From positions 186,001 to 250,000 of the forward strand of contig NZ_JAHKRN010000005.1 of assembly GCF_019396385.1 (NCBI RefSeq): a stretch of DNA of 64,000 nucleotides, read 5' to 3'. The position numbers and the translations under genes are program-made. The stretch comes from Nonomuraea harbinensis (GTDB taxonomy: Bacteria > Actinomycetota > Actinomycetes > Streptosporangiales > Streptosporangiaceae). This document shows, piece after piece, positions 51,203 through 61,029 of the stretch. Position 1 is the stretch's first letter; each line of letters opens with the position of its first letter. A model generated the notes under the pieces. The model was not told the origin of the DNA, made no database searches, and saw only the letters and a program-made list of their open reading frames with translations.

Positions 51203-52765
51203 TTGCGCCGTCGTCTCGCAGCGGTCGCCACGCTGGTGCTGCTCCTCACGGCGTGCTCGGCACCGGCAGTGGTGCGGCAGCCGCGGCTGGGGGAATCGGC
51301 GTTCGTCTACGTCCAGCACGGCGACGTGGTCACGGATCTGGATCCCGGCACGTCCTACTCCAACGAGGTCGTCGCCCTGCAGAACGTCTACGAGACGCTC
51401 ACCCTCTGGAACCCGGTCACCAAGAAGAGCTCACCCCGCCTGGCCACCTCGTGGCGGACCACCGCCGACGGCCGCTCCTGGACGTTCACGCTGCGCCAGG
51501 ACGTCACCTTCCACACCGGGCGGCCCATGGACGCCACCGCCGTCAAGCAGTCCATCGAGCGGACCATGTCCACCAAGGCCGGCGCCTACTACATCTGGGA
51601 CGCGGTCTCCTCCATCAGGGTCGAGGACCCTCATACGCTCACGTTCGCGCTGCGCTACCCGGTGCCGCTCGACCTGGCGGCCTCCTCCGCCTACGCGGCC
51701 TACATCTACGACACCGAGGCGGCCCCCGACCTGGGGAAGTGGTTCCAGGCCGGCCGGGACGCCGGGACCGGGCCGTACAAGGTGGACACCTGGAAGGACG
51801 GGGCCGAGACCGAGCTGACGCTCAAGGCGTACGACGACTACTGGGGAGGCTGGGACCAGCCGCGCTACCGCACGGTCAAGTTCCGCGTGATACCCGACCA
51901 GCGGCGCGCCTGGCAGCTGCTGCTGCAGGGCGAGGTCAGCTTCCTGCGCCGGCTGGAGCCGAGGCTGTTCGCCCGGGCGGAGGCCGCGCCGGGGCTGCGC
52001 ACCTCCGAGCGGCCCTCGTTCCAGACGGCGATGCTGCTGTTCAACACCGCCGAGGGGCCCATGTCCGACCAGCGGGTGCGGCGCGCTGTGCAGAAGGCCG
52101 TCGACTACCGGGGCGCGGTCCGGGCGCTGCGCGGCGGCGTCAGCCCGCACAGCGGCGTGGTGCCGGAAGGGTTGCTCGGCCACGTGCCGGGCCGGGTGCC
52201 CCGGCAGGACCTCGCGGGCGCGGGCGAGCTGCTCCGGCAGGCGGGGTACGGGCCGCAGGGCAGGCCGCTGCGGCTGACCCTCACCTACACCGAGGGTGAC
52301 AGCGACCAGCTGGTCCTGATCAAACGGCTGCGCCGCGACCTCAAGACGCTGAACGTCACGCTCAGGGTCCGGGCGATGCCCTGGGTCGACCAGTGGGAGC
52401 TGGGCAAGAAGGGCGGCCAGGACATCTTCGCGATGTACTGGTGGCCGGACTACGCCGACGGCTACTCGTGGTTCGGCAACGTCTTCCACAGTGCCGAGCC
52501 GCCCGTGTTCAACCTCTCTTACCTGAACGACCCGACCACCGACAAACTGCTGGACTCGCTGCCCGAGCTGACCGTGACGGACCAGCGGACGGCGCAGCAG
52601 GCGTTCGCCAGGGCCACCAGGAGGGTGCTGGACCAGCAGGCCGCGGCGGCCATGCCGTGGGTGGTCAACTACCGGCGGGCCTACCTGGGCAGCGTGCAGG
52701 GATACGTGGACAACCCGGCCTATCCGGACGTGGTCTTCGTCTACGACCTGCGGCCCTCGGGCTGA
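51203..52765 (+). CDS. Second family-5 solute-binding lipoprotein (paralogue)
   Basis: A 520-residue lipoprotein with lipobox LLTAC at residue about 18. It is collinear with the binding protein at 43665 throughout: shared TSYSNE, PRLAT, WTFxLRQ, FHTG, DAGTGPY, LTLKAxDDYWGGW, LLFNTAEGP, FxMYWxPDYAD and DNPAYPxVVxxYDL motifs, roughly half the residues identical. Start TTG 51203 has GAGGGAG five bases upstream. It lacks its own permease and ATPase genes, so it may feed the 45-49 kb transporter. Confidence 0.93.
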   Translation: MRRRLAAVATLVLLLTACSAPAVVRQPRLGESAFVYVQHGDVVTDLDPGTSYSNEVVALQNVYETLTLWNPVTKKSSPRLATSWRTTADGRSWTFTLRQDVTFHTGRPMDATAVKQSIERTMSTKAGAYYIWDAVSSIRVEDPHTLTFALRYPVPLDLAASSAYAAYIYDTEAAPDLGKWFQAGRDAGTGPYKVDTWKDGAETELTLKAYDDYWGGWDQPRYRTVKFRVIPDQRRAWQLLLQGEVSFLRRLEPRLFARAEAAPGLRTSERPSFQTAMLLFNTAEGPMSDQRVRRAVQKAVDYRGAVRALRGGVSPHSGVVPEGLLGHVPGRVPRQDLAGAGELLRQAGYGPQGRPLRLTLTYTEGDSDQLVLIKRLRRDLKTLNVTLRVRAMPWVDQWELGKKGGQDIFAMYWWPDYADGYSWFGNVFHSAEPPVFNLSYLNDPTTDKLLDSLPELTVTDQRTAQQAFARATRRVLDQQAAAAMPWVVNYRRAYLGSVQGYVDNPAYPDVVFVYDLRPSG

Positions 52766-52905
52766 CCCTCGACCCGCTCGCGCAGCCGTACCCTGATCTC
52801 CTCCGGCGTGTAGGCGCGGCGGCGGCGCTCGGCGCGCGCGATCGCCACTCCCGTGGCCGCGACGCCCGCGACCCCCGCCAGGCCGAGTATCTTCCACCAG
52901 CGCAT
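52741..52905 (-). CDS. Small 54-residue membrane protein
   Basis: ATG 52905 to TAG 52741 encodes MRWWKILGLAGVAGVAATGV, then ARAERRRRAYTPEEIRVRLRERV and a short tail: one N-terminal helix followed by an Arg-rich cytoplasmic part. Its 3' end overlaps the binding-protein gene by 25 bp. It has a TAGCCT -10 six bases upstream. Similar small proteins sit next to papain-like genes in many actinobacteria. Confidence 0.72.
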   Translation of the reverse strand: MRWWKILGLAGVAGVAATGVAIARAERRRRAYTPEEIRVRLRERVEGQPEGRRS

Positions 52906-52910
52906 GTGCC

Positions 52911-52917
52911 TAGGCTA
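52911..52917. promoter_or_regulatory. Second symmetric bidirectional leaderless promoter
   Basis: The 17 bp between divergent ATGs 52905 (minus) and 52923 (plus) contain TAGGCTA. The plus strand reads TAGGCT (52911-52916) six bases before ATG 52923, and the minus strand reads TAGCCT (52917-52912) six bases before ATG 52905. Confidence 0.6.
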
Positions 52918-52922
52918 GCCCC

Positions 52923-53561
52923 ATGCTGACTCTCGACGAGGCGGTTGAGCTCACCCGGACGGGCGACCTGTGGATCTTCCGCGGCCGGACCGTCCCCGAC
53001 CGGGCCATCCAGACCATGACCAACAGCCCGGTCAACCACGTGGGCATGGCGATCGTCATCGAGGACCTGCCGCCCATGATGTTCCACGCCGAGCTGGGCA
53101 AGTCGCTGCTCGACCTGTGGTCGGGCACCCACCACCGCGGCGTGCAGCTGCACGACCTGCGCGACGCGGTGACGGTCTGGGCCGACCGCTACGGCCAGCG
53201 CGCGTGGCTGCGCCAGCTGGAGCCGCAGGCGACCCGCGAGATGGAGGACGCCGCGCTGCGCGCGGTGGCCCGGCTCGACGGCACCCCGTTCCCGTCGACC
53301 GCCAGGCTGGCGGCCCGCTGGGTGGGCGGCCGGCTGCCGCGCCCGCGCCGGGTCGCGGGGGAGCGGGCGCTGGAGAACGCCTACTGCGCCGAGGTGGTGG
53401 CCGTGACCTACCAGGAGATGGGCCTGCTGCCCCCGGGCCGCAGGCCCAACTGGTACGACCCGGGGCGGTTCTGGAGCGGCGACGACCTCGATCTGCTCGG
53501 CGACCACAAGCTCGGCAAGGAGATCACCGTCGGGATCCCGCTGGCTCCTCGGTCACGCTGA
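52923..53561 (+). CDS. Permuted papain-like (YiiX/NlpC-type) protein
   Basis: A 212-residue protein without signal peptide. The NSPVNHVGMAIV segment (His near residue 40) and the ENAYCAEVVAVTYQEMG segment (Cys near residue 156) provide the His and Cys expected of permuted NlpC/P60-like enzymes, in the order His before Cys. Such proteins may be amidases or lipid acyl-hydrolases. Divergent from a 54-residue membrane protein; overlaps the convergent NDH-2 gene by 38 bp. Confidence 0.75.
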   Translation: MLTLDEAVELTRTGDLWIFRGRTVPDRAIQTMTNSPVNHVGMAIVIEDLPPMMFHAELGKSLLDLWSGTHHRGVQLHDLRDAVTVWADRYGQRAWLRQLEPQATREMEDAALRAVARLDGTPFPSTARLAARWVGGRLPRPRRVAGERALENAYCAEVVAVTYQEMGLLPPGRRPNWYDPGRFWSGDDLDLLGDHKLGKEITVGIPLAPRSR

Positions 53562-54876
53562 TCCGGCGCGCGCGCGGCGTGATCGGCATGTGCTCCAGGT
53601 CCTCCAGCGTGCCGGGGGTGTCCTTGAGGAAGTCGAGCCTGATCAGGTCGTCGGGGGCCATCATGTTGAGCAGCCAGTCGCCGCTCACGCGCAGCCGCGA
53701 GCGGCCCGACGGCGTCGTCAGCAGGTGGTAGCCGCGGGTGACGAGCTGCGCCAGCGGCCCCTTGAGGTCGATCCCGAACGGCCTGGCCACCGCGTCCGAG
53801 CCGCCGAGGTCGACCACCAGGCCGAGGTCGCGGTGACGGTATTCGCGCAGCTTGCCGCCGCGCAGGGCCGCCAGCACGTTCCGCGCCGCGGTCCTCGCCT
53901 GCCGGTGGGCGTGCTGGGCGGTCGGCGCGCAGGGCGTGCCGGGCTCGGCCGTCAGGTCGGGCACCGCCGCGGCGTCGCCCAGCCCGAACACGCCGTCGCA
54001 GCCGGGCACCCGCAGATCGGCGCCCACGACCAGGCGGCCCTTGACCGTCTCGGTGCCGAGGCTGGACACCACCGGCCTGGGCGTCACCCCCGCCGTCCAG
54101 ATGACCGTGCGGGAGGGCAGCGTGGTGCCGTCGGTCAGCTTCGCGGTGTCCACGGTGACCCGGTCGAGCGTGACGCCGAGCCGCACCTCGACCCCGCGCT
54201 CCTCCAGCAGCCGCGTCGCCGCCTCGCCCAGCTCGGGGCCCAGCTCGGGCATCACCTTGGGCGCGATGTCGATCAGCGTCCAGCGCAGCAGCCCGGGGTC
54301 GAGCCGCGGGAAGCGGGCCATCGCCCGGCGGGTGACGAGCTGGAGCGTGGCCGCCGTCTCGACGCCCGAGTAGCCGGCGCCCACCACCACGAACCCGCAC
54401 CGCGCGGCCCGCTCCTCCGGGTCGTCGGAGGAGGCGGCCAGTTCGAGCTGGGCGATCGAGTGGTCGCGCAGGTAGACCGCCTCGGCCAGCGTCTTCATGC
54501 CGCGCGCGTACTCCTGCAGGCCCGGGATGTCGAACGTCCTGGTCATGCTGCCGGGGGCCAGCACGAGCACGTCGTACGGCACCCGCACCGGCTCGCCGTC
54601 GATCCTGAGCACGTCCACGGTGCGGGCGTCCAGGTCCACCTGGTGCGCCACGCCCGGCAGCAGCTTGCTGCGCCGCAGCCGCGTGTGCAGCGGCGTCACG
54701 ATCGAGCGGGGCTGCAGCACCCCGCCGGCCACCTGTGGCAGCAGCGGGAGGTACAGCGTGTAGTCCTTCGGCGTGATCAGTACGATCTCCGCCTCGCCAG
54801 GCCTGAGCCAGCGCTCCAGAAGTTTCGCGCAGGTGTACCCGCCGAAGCCGGTGCCCACGATCGCTATGCGTGCCAC
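53524..54876 (-). CDS. Type II NADH:quinone oxidoreductase-like flavoprotein
   Basis: A 450-residue FAD/NAD(P)-dependent dehydrogenase. FAD site ARIAIVGTGFGGYTCA (residues 2-17), NADH site CGFVVVGAGYSGVETAATL (about 160-178), FAD-binding GVFGLGDAAAVPD, and a C-terminal membrane-associating amphipathic region. NDH-2 enzymes oxidise NADH without proton pumping and reduce menaquinone. GTG 54876 is preceded by GGAAGGGG and the FAD motif follows at once. Confidence 0.92.
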   Translation of the reverse strand: MARIAIVGTGFGGYTCAKLLERWLRPGEAEIVLITPKDYTLYLPLLPQVAGGVLQPRSIVTPLHTRLRRSKLLPGVAHQVDLDARTVDVLRIDGEPVRVPYDVLVLAPGSMTRTFDIPGLQEYARGMKTLAEAVYLRDHSIAQLELAASSDDPEERAARCGFVVVGAGYSGVETAATLQLVTRRAMARFPRLDPGLLRWTLIDIAPKVMPELGPELGEAATRLLEERGVEVRLGVTLDRVTVDTAKLTDGTTLPSRTVIWTAGVTPRPVVSSLGTETVKGRLVVGADLRVPGCDGVFGLGDAAAVPDLTAEPGTPCAPTAQHAHRQARTAARNVLAALRGGKLREYRHRDLGLVVDLGGSDAVARPFGIDLKGPLAQLVTRGYHLLTTPSGRSRLRVSGDWLLNMMAPDDLIRLDFLKDTPGTLEDLEHMPITPRARRISVTEEPAGSRR

Positions 54877-54997
54877 GTGTAGCCCCTTCCGTGGACCGGA
54901 GCGGGCAAACCCGGGCGCGGTGAAAATCTGTTGGGTGGATCCACGCTCGGAGGGCGGATTCCCAGCGCTGTCGGGGCGAGCTCCTACGATACGGCGC

Positions 54998-55900
54998 ATG
55001 ACCTCGTTCGGATTCACGATCAGCGCCGGCGGACCGTTCGACTTCGGCGCCTCGCTGCGCTTCGTCGAGGACTGGCCGGCGACCAGCGCCCTGCCCTCCG
55101 ACGGGCGGGCGCTGCGGTTCGGGTTCTGCCCGGAGACCGACTGGCTGCCGATCGGCGTGTCCGTGACCGCCGCGCCGGGCGGGGTCGCCGTGACCACGAC
55201 GCGGCCGGCCGGCGCGGGGATCCGGGGCGAGGTCGCGCGCATCCTCTCCCTCGACGTGGACGGCTCGGGGTTCGCCGCGCTCGGCGAGGCCGACCCGGTG
55301 CTGGGCGACCTGCAGCGCCGCAGCCCCGGCCTGCGGCCGGTGTGCTTCTGGAGCCCGTGGGAGGCGGCGTGCTGGGCGATGATCGTGCAGCGCTCGTCGA
55401 TGCTCATCGCCGCCCGCCTCAAGCAGCGCATCGCCGAGCGGTACGGGGCGACGGTCGCCGTGGACGGCCGCGAGCACGCCGTCTTCCCACCGCCCGTGAC
55501 GCTCCTGGAGGCCGGCGGCCTCGGCCTGCCCGCGCAGAAGGAGGAGTGGATCCGCGGCCTGGCCCGCGCCGCGCTCGACGGCGTCCTCACCGCCGAGCAC
55601 CTGCGCTCCCTCGCCCCGGAGCAGGCCCTGGCCGAGCTGCGCGCCCTGCCCGGCGTCGGCCCGTTCTCCGCCGGGCTGATCCTGATCCGCGGCGCCGGCG
55701 CCCCCGACGCCTTCCCCGGCGACGAGCCCCGCCTGTTCGCGATCCTGCGCGAGGTGTACGGCCTGCCCGAGGACGCGCCCGCCGTGGCCTACCGGAAGCT
55801 GGCCGACCACTGGCGGCCCTACCGCTCGTGGGCCTCGTTCCTGTTCCGCGCGGCCACGTACCAGCCGGTGCGCGGGAACCTCGGCGACGAACCCCGCTGA
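54998..55900 (+). CDS. AlkA-type DNA-3-methyladenine glycosylase (HhH-GPD)
   Basis: A 300-residue base-excision repair glycosylase. An N-terminal AlkA_N-like beta domain (residues 1-110) precedes the HhH-GPD fold; LRALPGVGPFSAGLILIRG is the helix-hairpin-helix and the Asp in DAFPGDEPRL is the expected catalytic residue. ATG 54998 has TACGAT seven bases upstream, consistent with a leaderless mRNA. Substrates are probably alkylated or deaminated bases. Confidence 0.9.
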   Translation: MTSFGFTISAGGPFDFGASLRFVEDWPATSALPSDGRALRFGFCPETDWLPIGVSVTAAPGGVAVTTTRPAGAGIRGEVARILSLDVDGSGFAALGEADPVLGDLQRRSPGLRPVCFWSPWEAACWAMIVQRSSMLIAARLKQRIAERYGATVAVDGREHAVFPPPVTLLEAGGLGLPAQKEEWIRGLARAALDGVLTAEHLRSLAPEQALAELRALPGVGPFSAGLILIRGAGAPDAFPGDEPRLFAILREVYGLPEDAPAVAYRKLADHWRPYRSWASFLFRAATYQPVRGNLGDEPR

Positions 55901-56263
55901 CTACCCGAAGGCGGGCGGGCCGCCTCCCGAGCGGGAGCGGCGTACGCTCACCCGGATCAGGTAGCCCGCCGCGACCAGCGCCACGGCGGCCGGGACGAGC
56001 GCCGGCCACGGCATCCCGGCCAGCAGGGCCAGCACGGCCAGCACGACCCCGGCGAGCAGCACGAGCGCCGCGCCGAGCAGGCGGTAGCTCGACGCGTTCG
56101 AGGGCGGCGGGCTCTCGTCCGGGTCCCCCCGGCCGCCGCCGGGGACGTCGGGCACGCCGGTGTCACTCACCACACCGGAGCGGCTGACCTCCTCGGGAGG
56201 CGGCGGCTCGCGGAGCACGGGCGCGAAGAACTCGTCGCCGGGATCGTCGTCCTTCCTGTTCAT
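55901..56263 (-). CDS. Pro-rich protein with two membrane helices
   Basis: A 120-residue protein: an acidic, Pro-rich cytoplasmic N-terminus (MNRKDDDPGDEFFAPVLREPPPP), two adjacent membrane helices (residues about 68-110) and a basic C-terminus. ATG 56263 follows a G-rich ribosome site; longer ORF starts upstream lack support. No family recognised. Confidence 0.65.
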   Translation of the reverse strand: MNRKDDDPGDEFFAPVLREPPPPEEVSRSGVVSDTGVPDVPGGGRGDPDESPPPSNASSYRLLGAALVLLAGVVLAVLALLAGMPWPALVPAAVALVAAGYLIRVSVRRSRSGGGPPAFG

Positions 56264-56297
56264 CCCCGCCCCCTGCCCCCGGAGCGGCGGTTCACCG

Positions 56298-56753
56298 CTA
56301 CGAGGGGCTCGGGCCCGCCCCGTCGACGATCTCGCGCCCCGCGACGGGCTCACGCAGCTTGACCAGCGTCTGCTTCTCGATCGCGATCTCCACGCACACC
56401 GGGTCGCGCACGTCCGGGTCCGAGCCCTCGTACAGCGTCACCTGGACCGTGTCCGTCCCGTACGAGACGTCCACCCGGTCGAGCACCCGGCACGGCGCCA
56501 CGCCGGACGTCCACGTGACCAGCAGGCCGTGGCCGTCGCTCACCGGCTCGGCCGACGTCCAGGCGACCGGCAGGGGATCGACGGCGTCGCCGAGGGCGAC
56601 CACGGGCTCGGCGGTGCGGCACGGCGCGGGAGACGGTTCGGCCGTCGGCGGCGGTGGCGTGGCGGCCGTGGTCGGCCCACCGGCGGTCGAGGCCCCGCAG
56701 CCCGCGAGGCCCAGGGCCAGCGCCGCGAGCCAGGCCGCCGTCCTCACCCTCAT
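56298..56753 (-). CDS. Small lipoprotein
   Basis: A 151-residue lipoprotein with lipobox LAGC at residue 19, a Thr/Pro/Ala linker, and a beta-rich domain with three Cys (PCRTAEP, PCRVLD, PVCVEI). It lies 34 bp before the Pro-rich membrane protein gene on the same strand and may be co-transcribed. Function unknown. Confidence 0.8.
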   Translation of the reverse strand: MRVRTAAWLAALALGLAGCGASTAGGPTTAATPPPPTAEPSPAPCRTAEPVVALGDAVDPLPVAWTSAEPVSDGHGLLVTWTSGVAPCRVLDRVDVSYGTDTVQVTLYEGSDPDVRDPVCVEIAIEKQTLVKLREPVAGREIVDGAGPSPS

Positions 56754-56799
56754 GACTGCCTCCTCGTGGCCGGCAACCGGACGGCTGCCCGCGCGGCGA

Positions 56800-57072
56800 C
56801 TACGGGCCGGTCTGGGACGTGCGGACCGCCGGATGATCGCAGCCGCTCCCGCCGCCCTGGCAGGCGTTCTGCGGGGCGGCCACGGTCATGACCACGCCGA
56901 TCAGGAACACGACGTAGGCCACGATGGCGAGCACCCACCAGAAGGCCACCGGCACCTCCTTCGCGTGCCCCTGCTGGGACCCGGACAGGAGGGCGTCGAG
57001 GTCCGGATCGTCGAAGGCCAGCCGCTCCTCGATCTCCTGAAGCGTCTGGCGTTCCTCGTGTGAAAGGCCCAT
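56800..57072 (-). CDS. DUF3040-family small membrane protein
   Basis: A 90-residue protein. The N-terminus MGLSHEERQTLQEIEERLAFDDPDLDALL is the DUF3040 motif, followed by one membrane helix (about 50-72) and a short Cys-containing outer tail. ATG 57072 is fixed by this motif. Members are common in actinobacteria; the role is unknown. Confidence 0.85.
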   Translation of the reverse strand: MGLSHEERQTLQEIEERLAFDDPDLDALLSGSQQGHAKEVPVAFWWVLAIVAYVVFLIGVVMTVAAPQNACQGGGSGCDHPAVRTSQTGP

Positions 57073-57249
57073 GGCGGTCACCCCCGCCCTCGCGTCTCCT
57101 TGCAGTATGCAACGTGCTCCCGGCGAGCAGGAAGCGCGGCCCCCCCATCCACGGGCCGGCGCCCAGCCCTTGCGCTCGCCTTCCTCGGCCAGATCCTGTT
57201 GGGACAGGACGCGCTCGTCGGGATCGGGCGTGTCCGTGCCGTTCGTTCT

Positions 57250-57283
57250 CTGGGCAGGTGGTCCTTTCTGGCCGCCTGCCCAG
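57250..57283 (-). terminator. Hairpin after the DUF1648/DUF5808 gene
   Basis: CTGGGCAGG (57250-57258) pairs with CCTGCCCAG (57275-57283), 20 bases beyond the minus-strand stop at 57303. The remaining intergenic 57073-57249 shows nothing clear. Confidence 0.6.
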
Positions 57284-57302
57284 CCCGGCCAAGGGGAAAC
57301 CG

Positions 57303-58460
57303 TCACCACAGGCTGTGCCGCCGGGGCAGGTCGACGACGCCGGACAGCGAGAGCGCGCCGAGCACGAGGAGAGCGACCGCGAGGACGCCGAGCAGGAGCC
57401 AGGCGATCGGGTGCCCGAGGTTGAGCGTCCACGAGCCGGTCCCCAGGCGGGCGTGCACCAGCAGGGCGGGGTCGCGGCGGTTGGCGTAGACCGCGCCGGC
57501 CAGGAACCAGTGGCGGTCGTCGTCGCGCTGCTCGATCCCGGAGTCCTCGTCCTCCTCGCCGGGCAGGGCGGGCAGGCGGTGCCCGGCCTGCCCGGCCTTG
57601 ATCTCCCAGCCGACCCAGCCGGCCAGGAGCGCGACGAGCGGCACGTACGCGGCCACCTGCCAGCCGATGCCCGGCGTGACCACGTCCCACAGCTGGAGCG
57701 CCCCGACGAGCAGGCTCAGGTTGAGGCAGGCGGCGGCCAGCAGCGACATCGCCGCGACGCCGCGCAGGTAGAGGCGGTAGCGGCGGGCCGACCCCCGGGG
57801 GCGGGCGGCGTCGAGGTCGGGACGGGCGCGGAGCACGACCACGACCAGCGCGACGACGACCACGAGGACCGCGACCTGGTAGAGCAGCGGCTCGAAGACC
57901 CGCAGCGGGGTCGTGGCCACGCGCTCCCCGGGGTCGATGGCGAACCCGAGGTAGAGCGGCAACGTGGCGGGCAGCCCGCCGAGGCGTGACCAGCCGATGC
58001 CCCCGGTGATCAGCAGGACGGCCAGCGCGGGCAGCCCGTGCTTCCACGGCACCCGGACGGGATCGGTACGGAAGGTGGTGTCGACGGTGACGCCCTGGCG
58101 GCGCCCGGCCGACCACGCGCCGGCCCGCTTGGCGGCGCTGATCCGGCGGTGGGCGAGGTAGTAGAGCAGCAGGTCCGCGACGATCACCGCCGACACCGTG
58201 ACGGTGACCCCGGCCGCGTAGCCCGTGACGAGCAGCACGGGAACGGCCATCACGGCGGCGACCACGCCCACCACGATCACCAGGCGGGCGAAGCGGCGCC
58301 GCTGGCGGACCACGGCCGGATCGCCCGCGCGGTCGGCGGGCACCCGCACGCCGAACGGCAGGGCCGGCCTGGCCAGCGCGGGCAGCGCCAGCATGAGGCA
58401 GGTGATCAGGGCGACGGAGACGAGCACGGAGACGAGCGCGGTGACGATGAACGGGGTCAT
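57303..58460 (-). CDS. DUF1648/DUF5808 polytopic membrane protein
   Basis: A 385-residue protein with about nine helices. LPFGVRVPADRAGDPAVVRQRRRFARL and the DUF1648-like PLYLGFAIDPGERV segment precede a C-terminal DUF5808 block, DRHWFLAGAVYANRRDPALLVHARLGTGSWTLNLGHP. ATG 58460 overlaps the GntR stop as ATGA. In Firmicutes and actinobacteria such proteins accompany YtrA-type regulators and are thought to be envelope or ABC-associated. Confidence 0.87.
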   Translation of the reverse strand: MTPFIVTALVSVLVSVALITCLMLALPALARPALPFGVRVPADRAGDPAVVRQRRRFARLVIVVGVVAAVMAVPVLLVTGYAAGVTVTVSAVIVADLLLYYLAHRRISAAKRAGAWSAGRRQGVTVDTTFRTDPVRVPWKHGLPALAVLLITGGIGWSRLGGLPATLPLYLGFAIDPGERVATTPLRVFEPLLYQVAVLVVVVALVVVVLRARPDLDAARPRGSARRYRLYLRGVAAMSLLAAACLNLSLLVGALQLWDVVTPGIGWQVAAYVPLVALLAGWVGWEIKAGQAGHRLPALPGEEDEDSGIEQRDDDRHWFLAGAVYANRRDPALLVHARLGTGSWTLNLGHPIAWLLLGVLAVALLVLGALSLSGVVDLPRRHSLW

Positions 58461-58846
58461 GCCGGCTCTCCGAAGCCGTCCAGCATGGCCGCGCACCGGC
58501 GCAGCACGTCCTGACGGTCCATGCCGTGGACGGTGGCCTCGGCCAGTAGCACACGCATGCGTTCCTCCCAGTCTTCGGTGAAGGGGGCCTCGGGCGGGCC
58601 GCTGCCGGCGTCCCGCCGTACGACCGCGCCGCTCTTGCGGTTGATCCGGATGACGCCCTGCTGACGCAGCAGGTCGTACGCCTTGTTCACCGTATGGAAG
58701 TTGACGCCGAAGTCGGCGGCGAGCTGACGGGTGGAGGGCAGCGGGTCGCCTTCCCCGGCCTGCCTGCGGGCGATGGCCTCCACGATCCGGTCGCGGATCT
58801 GCTGGTAGATCGGGACCTCGCTGTCGAGGTCGAGGGTCAGGTGCAC
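58457..58846 (-). CDS. GntR-family regulator, YtrA subfamily
   Basis: A 129-residue regulator: winged helix-turn-helix VPIYQQIRDRIVEAIARRQAGEGDPLPSTRQLAADFGVNFHTVNKAYDLLRQQGVI (residues 11-67) and a short dimerisation tail, typical of YtrA proteins controlling ABC exporters. An inverted repeat lies just upstream in the divergent region, so it probably represses both its own operon and the divergent PH-like/ABC operon, perhaps in response to cell-envelope stress. Confidence 0.92.
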   Translation of the reverse strand: MHLTLDLDSEVPIYQQIRDRIVEAIARRQAGEGDPLPSTRQLAADFGVNFHTVNKAYDLLRQQGVIRINRKSGAVVRRDAGSGPPEAPFTEDWEERMRVLLAEATVHGMDRQDVLRRCAAMLDGFGEPA

Positions 58847-58855
58847 GTCCGCAGT

Positions 58856-58886
58856 CTATCTGATATACAACTTATAGAACAGATAG
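58856..58886. promoter_or_regulatory. YtrA-type operator in divergent promoter
   Basis: CTATCTG (58856-58862) and CAGATAG (58880-58886) are inverted arms 17 bp apart, centred between GntR start 58846 and ATG 58903; the centre contains AT-rich ATATACAACTTATAG that may hold -10 elements. Confidence 0.7.
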
Positions 58887-58902
58887 TTGAGGAGGCACAA
58901 AG

Positions 58903-59255
58903 ATGATGCATGTAGAAATCGCCCACGGCACGCTGACCCTGCGTTTCGCCCCGTGGGCGCGGCTGTTCACCAGGACCGGCGTCGTGAGCGTGCCGCTGGC
59001 GGCCATCGCCGAGGTGCACCACCTCGACCGGCCGCTCGCCGCCCTCACCGGCTTTCACTCGGGCCTGCTCGTCTCCGGCGTCGTCAAGCTCGGCACGTGG
59101 ACGTCCCCCGGCGGCGTCAGGCGCCTGGCCGCCGCCCGGCGCGAGGTCCCCGGCGTGCGCGTCGTGCTCAAGGACCGGGTGGCCGGCTATGACGAGCTGA
59201 TCCTCGGCGTCCCCGAGGCCCGGCGGCTCCACCACGACCTGACGGCGGCGCGGGC

Positions 59256-59259
<4 letters not shown>
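58903..59259 (+). CDS. PH-domain-like small protein
   Basis: A 118-residue protein with a beta-rich fold: IAHGTLTLRFAPWARLFTRTGVVSVPLAAIAEVHHLDRP and LVSGVVKLGTWTSPGG, like bacterial PH domains or short PHd proteins. GGAGG precedes ATG 58903. It begins the operon with the ABC ATPase and permease, overlapping the ATPase by 4 bases (ATGA). Confidence 0.72.
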
Positions 59260-60133
<874 letters not shown>

Positions 60134-60137
<4 letters not shown>

Positions 60138-60931
60138 TGACGCTGGTCGCGGCGGAGTGGACGCGCCTGACGAGCACCAGGCTCTGGCTGTGGGGCCTGC
60201 TGGCGGCGCTGGGCAGCGGGGCGCTCATCGGCCTGGCCGCGCTCGTCGGCCCGGAGAACTTCACCCCGCCGCTGCCCGGCCTCGAAACCGAGGAGGGCAC
60301 CCGCGTCCTGCTCGGCCTGCTGGGCTTCACCGTGTTCGCCCCCGCTCTGCTCGGCACCAACGCCGTGGCCGCCGAGTACCGCCACGGGACCATCACCGCC
60401 ACGGCGCTGTTCGCGCCCAGGCGCTGGACGTGGCTCGCCGCCAAGCTGGCGGCCTACACCGTCGCGGGGCTCGCCTACGGCTTGCTGGCCACGGCCGTGG
60501 CGGGCGGCGCGCTCCTCGGGGCGGCGGCGCTCAAGGGAGTCACCCTCGGACTGCCCGCCGGCACCGTCGCGGTCCTGCTCGGCCGCATCGCCCTGACCAT
60601 GGCGGTCTACACCCTGCTGGGGGTGGCGGTGGGCGCCCTCCTGCGCAACCAGGTGCTCGCGCTCCTCGTCGTCGGCGCGTACTTCTACATGGTCGAGACC
60701 GCGCTGATGCTCGTCCCGGGCGTCAAGGAGCTCTACCCCTTCCTGCCGGGCGGCGCCACGGCGGCGCTGACCGGATTCACCTATCTGTCGGAGGCCGTCG
60801 CCACCCAGACCGGCACCTCCGCCACGGCCCTGCTTCCGGCCGCGGCGGGCGGCGCCGTGCTGGTCGCCTACGCCCTGGTCGCGGCCGCCGTCGCCGTGGC
60901 GGCGCCGCTGCGGCGGGACATCGCGCGCTGA
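60134..60931 (+). CDS. ABC-2-type exporter permease
   Basis: A 265-residue permease with six helices; VAAEWTRLTSTRLWLWGLLAALG and EYRHGTITATALFAPRRWTWLAAKL are ABC-2 hallmarks. Forms a heterodimeric or homodimeric exporter with the preceding ATPase. A weak extended hairpin lies in 60940-61010 before the convergent gene. Confidence 0.93.
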
Positions 60932-61029
60932 CGACGTACGGGCGAGGAGAGCGGGAAGGCTGGATCCAAAAGAGTTTTGAGAAGGAAGCCCTCCCATGGC
61001 CTCGCGATCTTCACCGTATCAGGCGGGGA

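Noticed and set aside
51198..51818. ATG 51198 frame as the start of the binding protein
   Set aside because: It reads a Ser/Arg/Pro-rich out-of-frame product; the TTG 51203 frame gives a proper lipoprotein signal and SBP fold.
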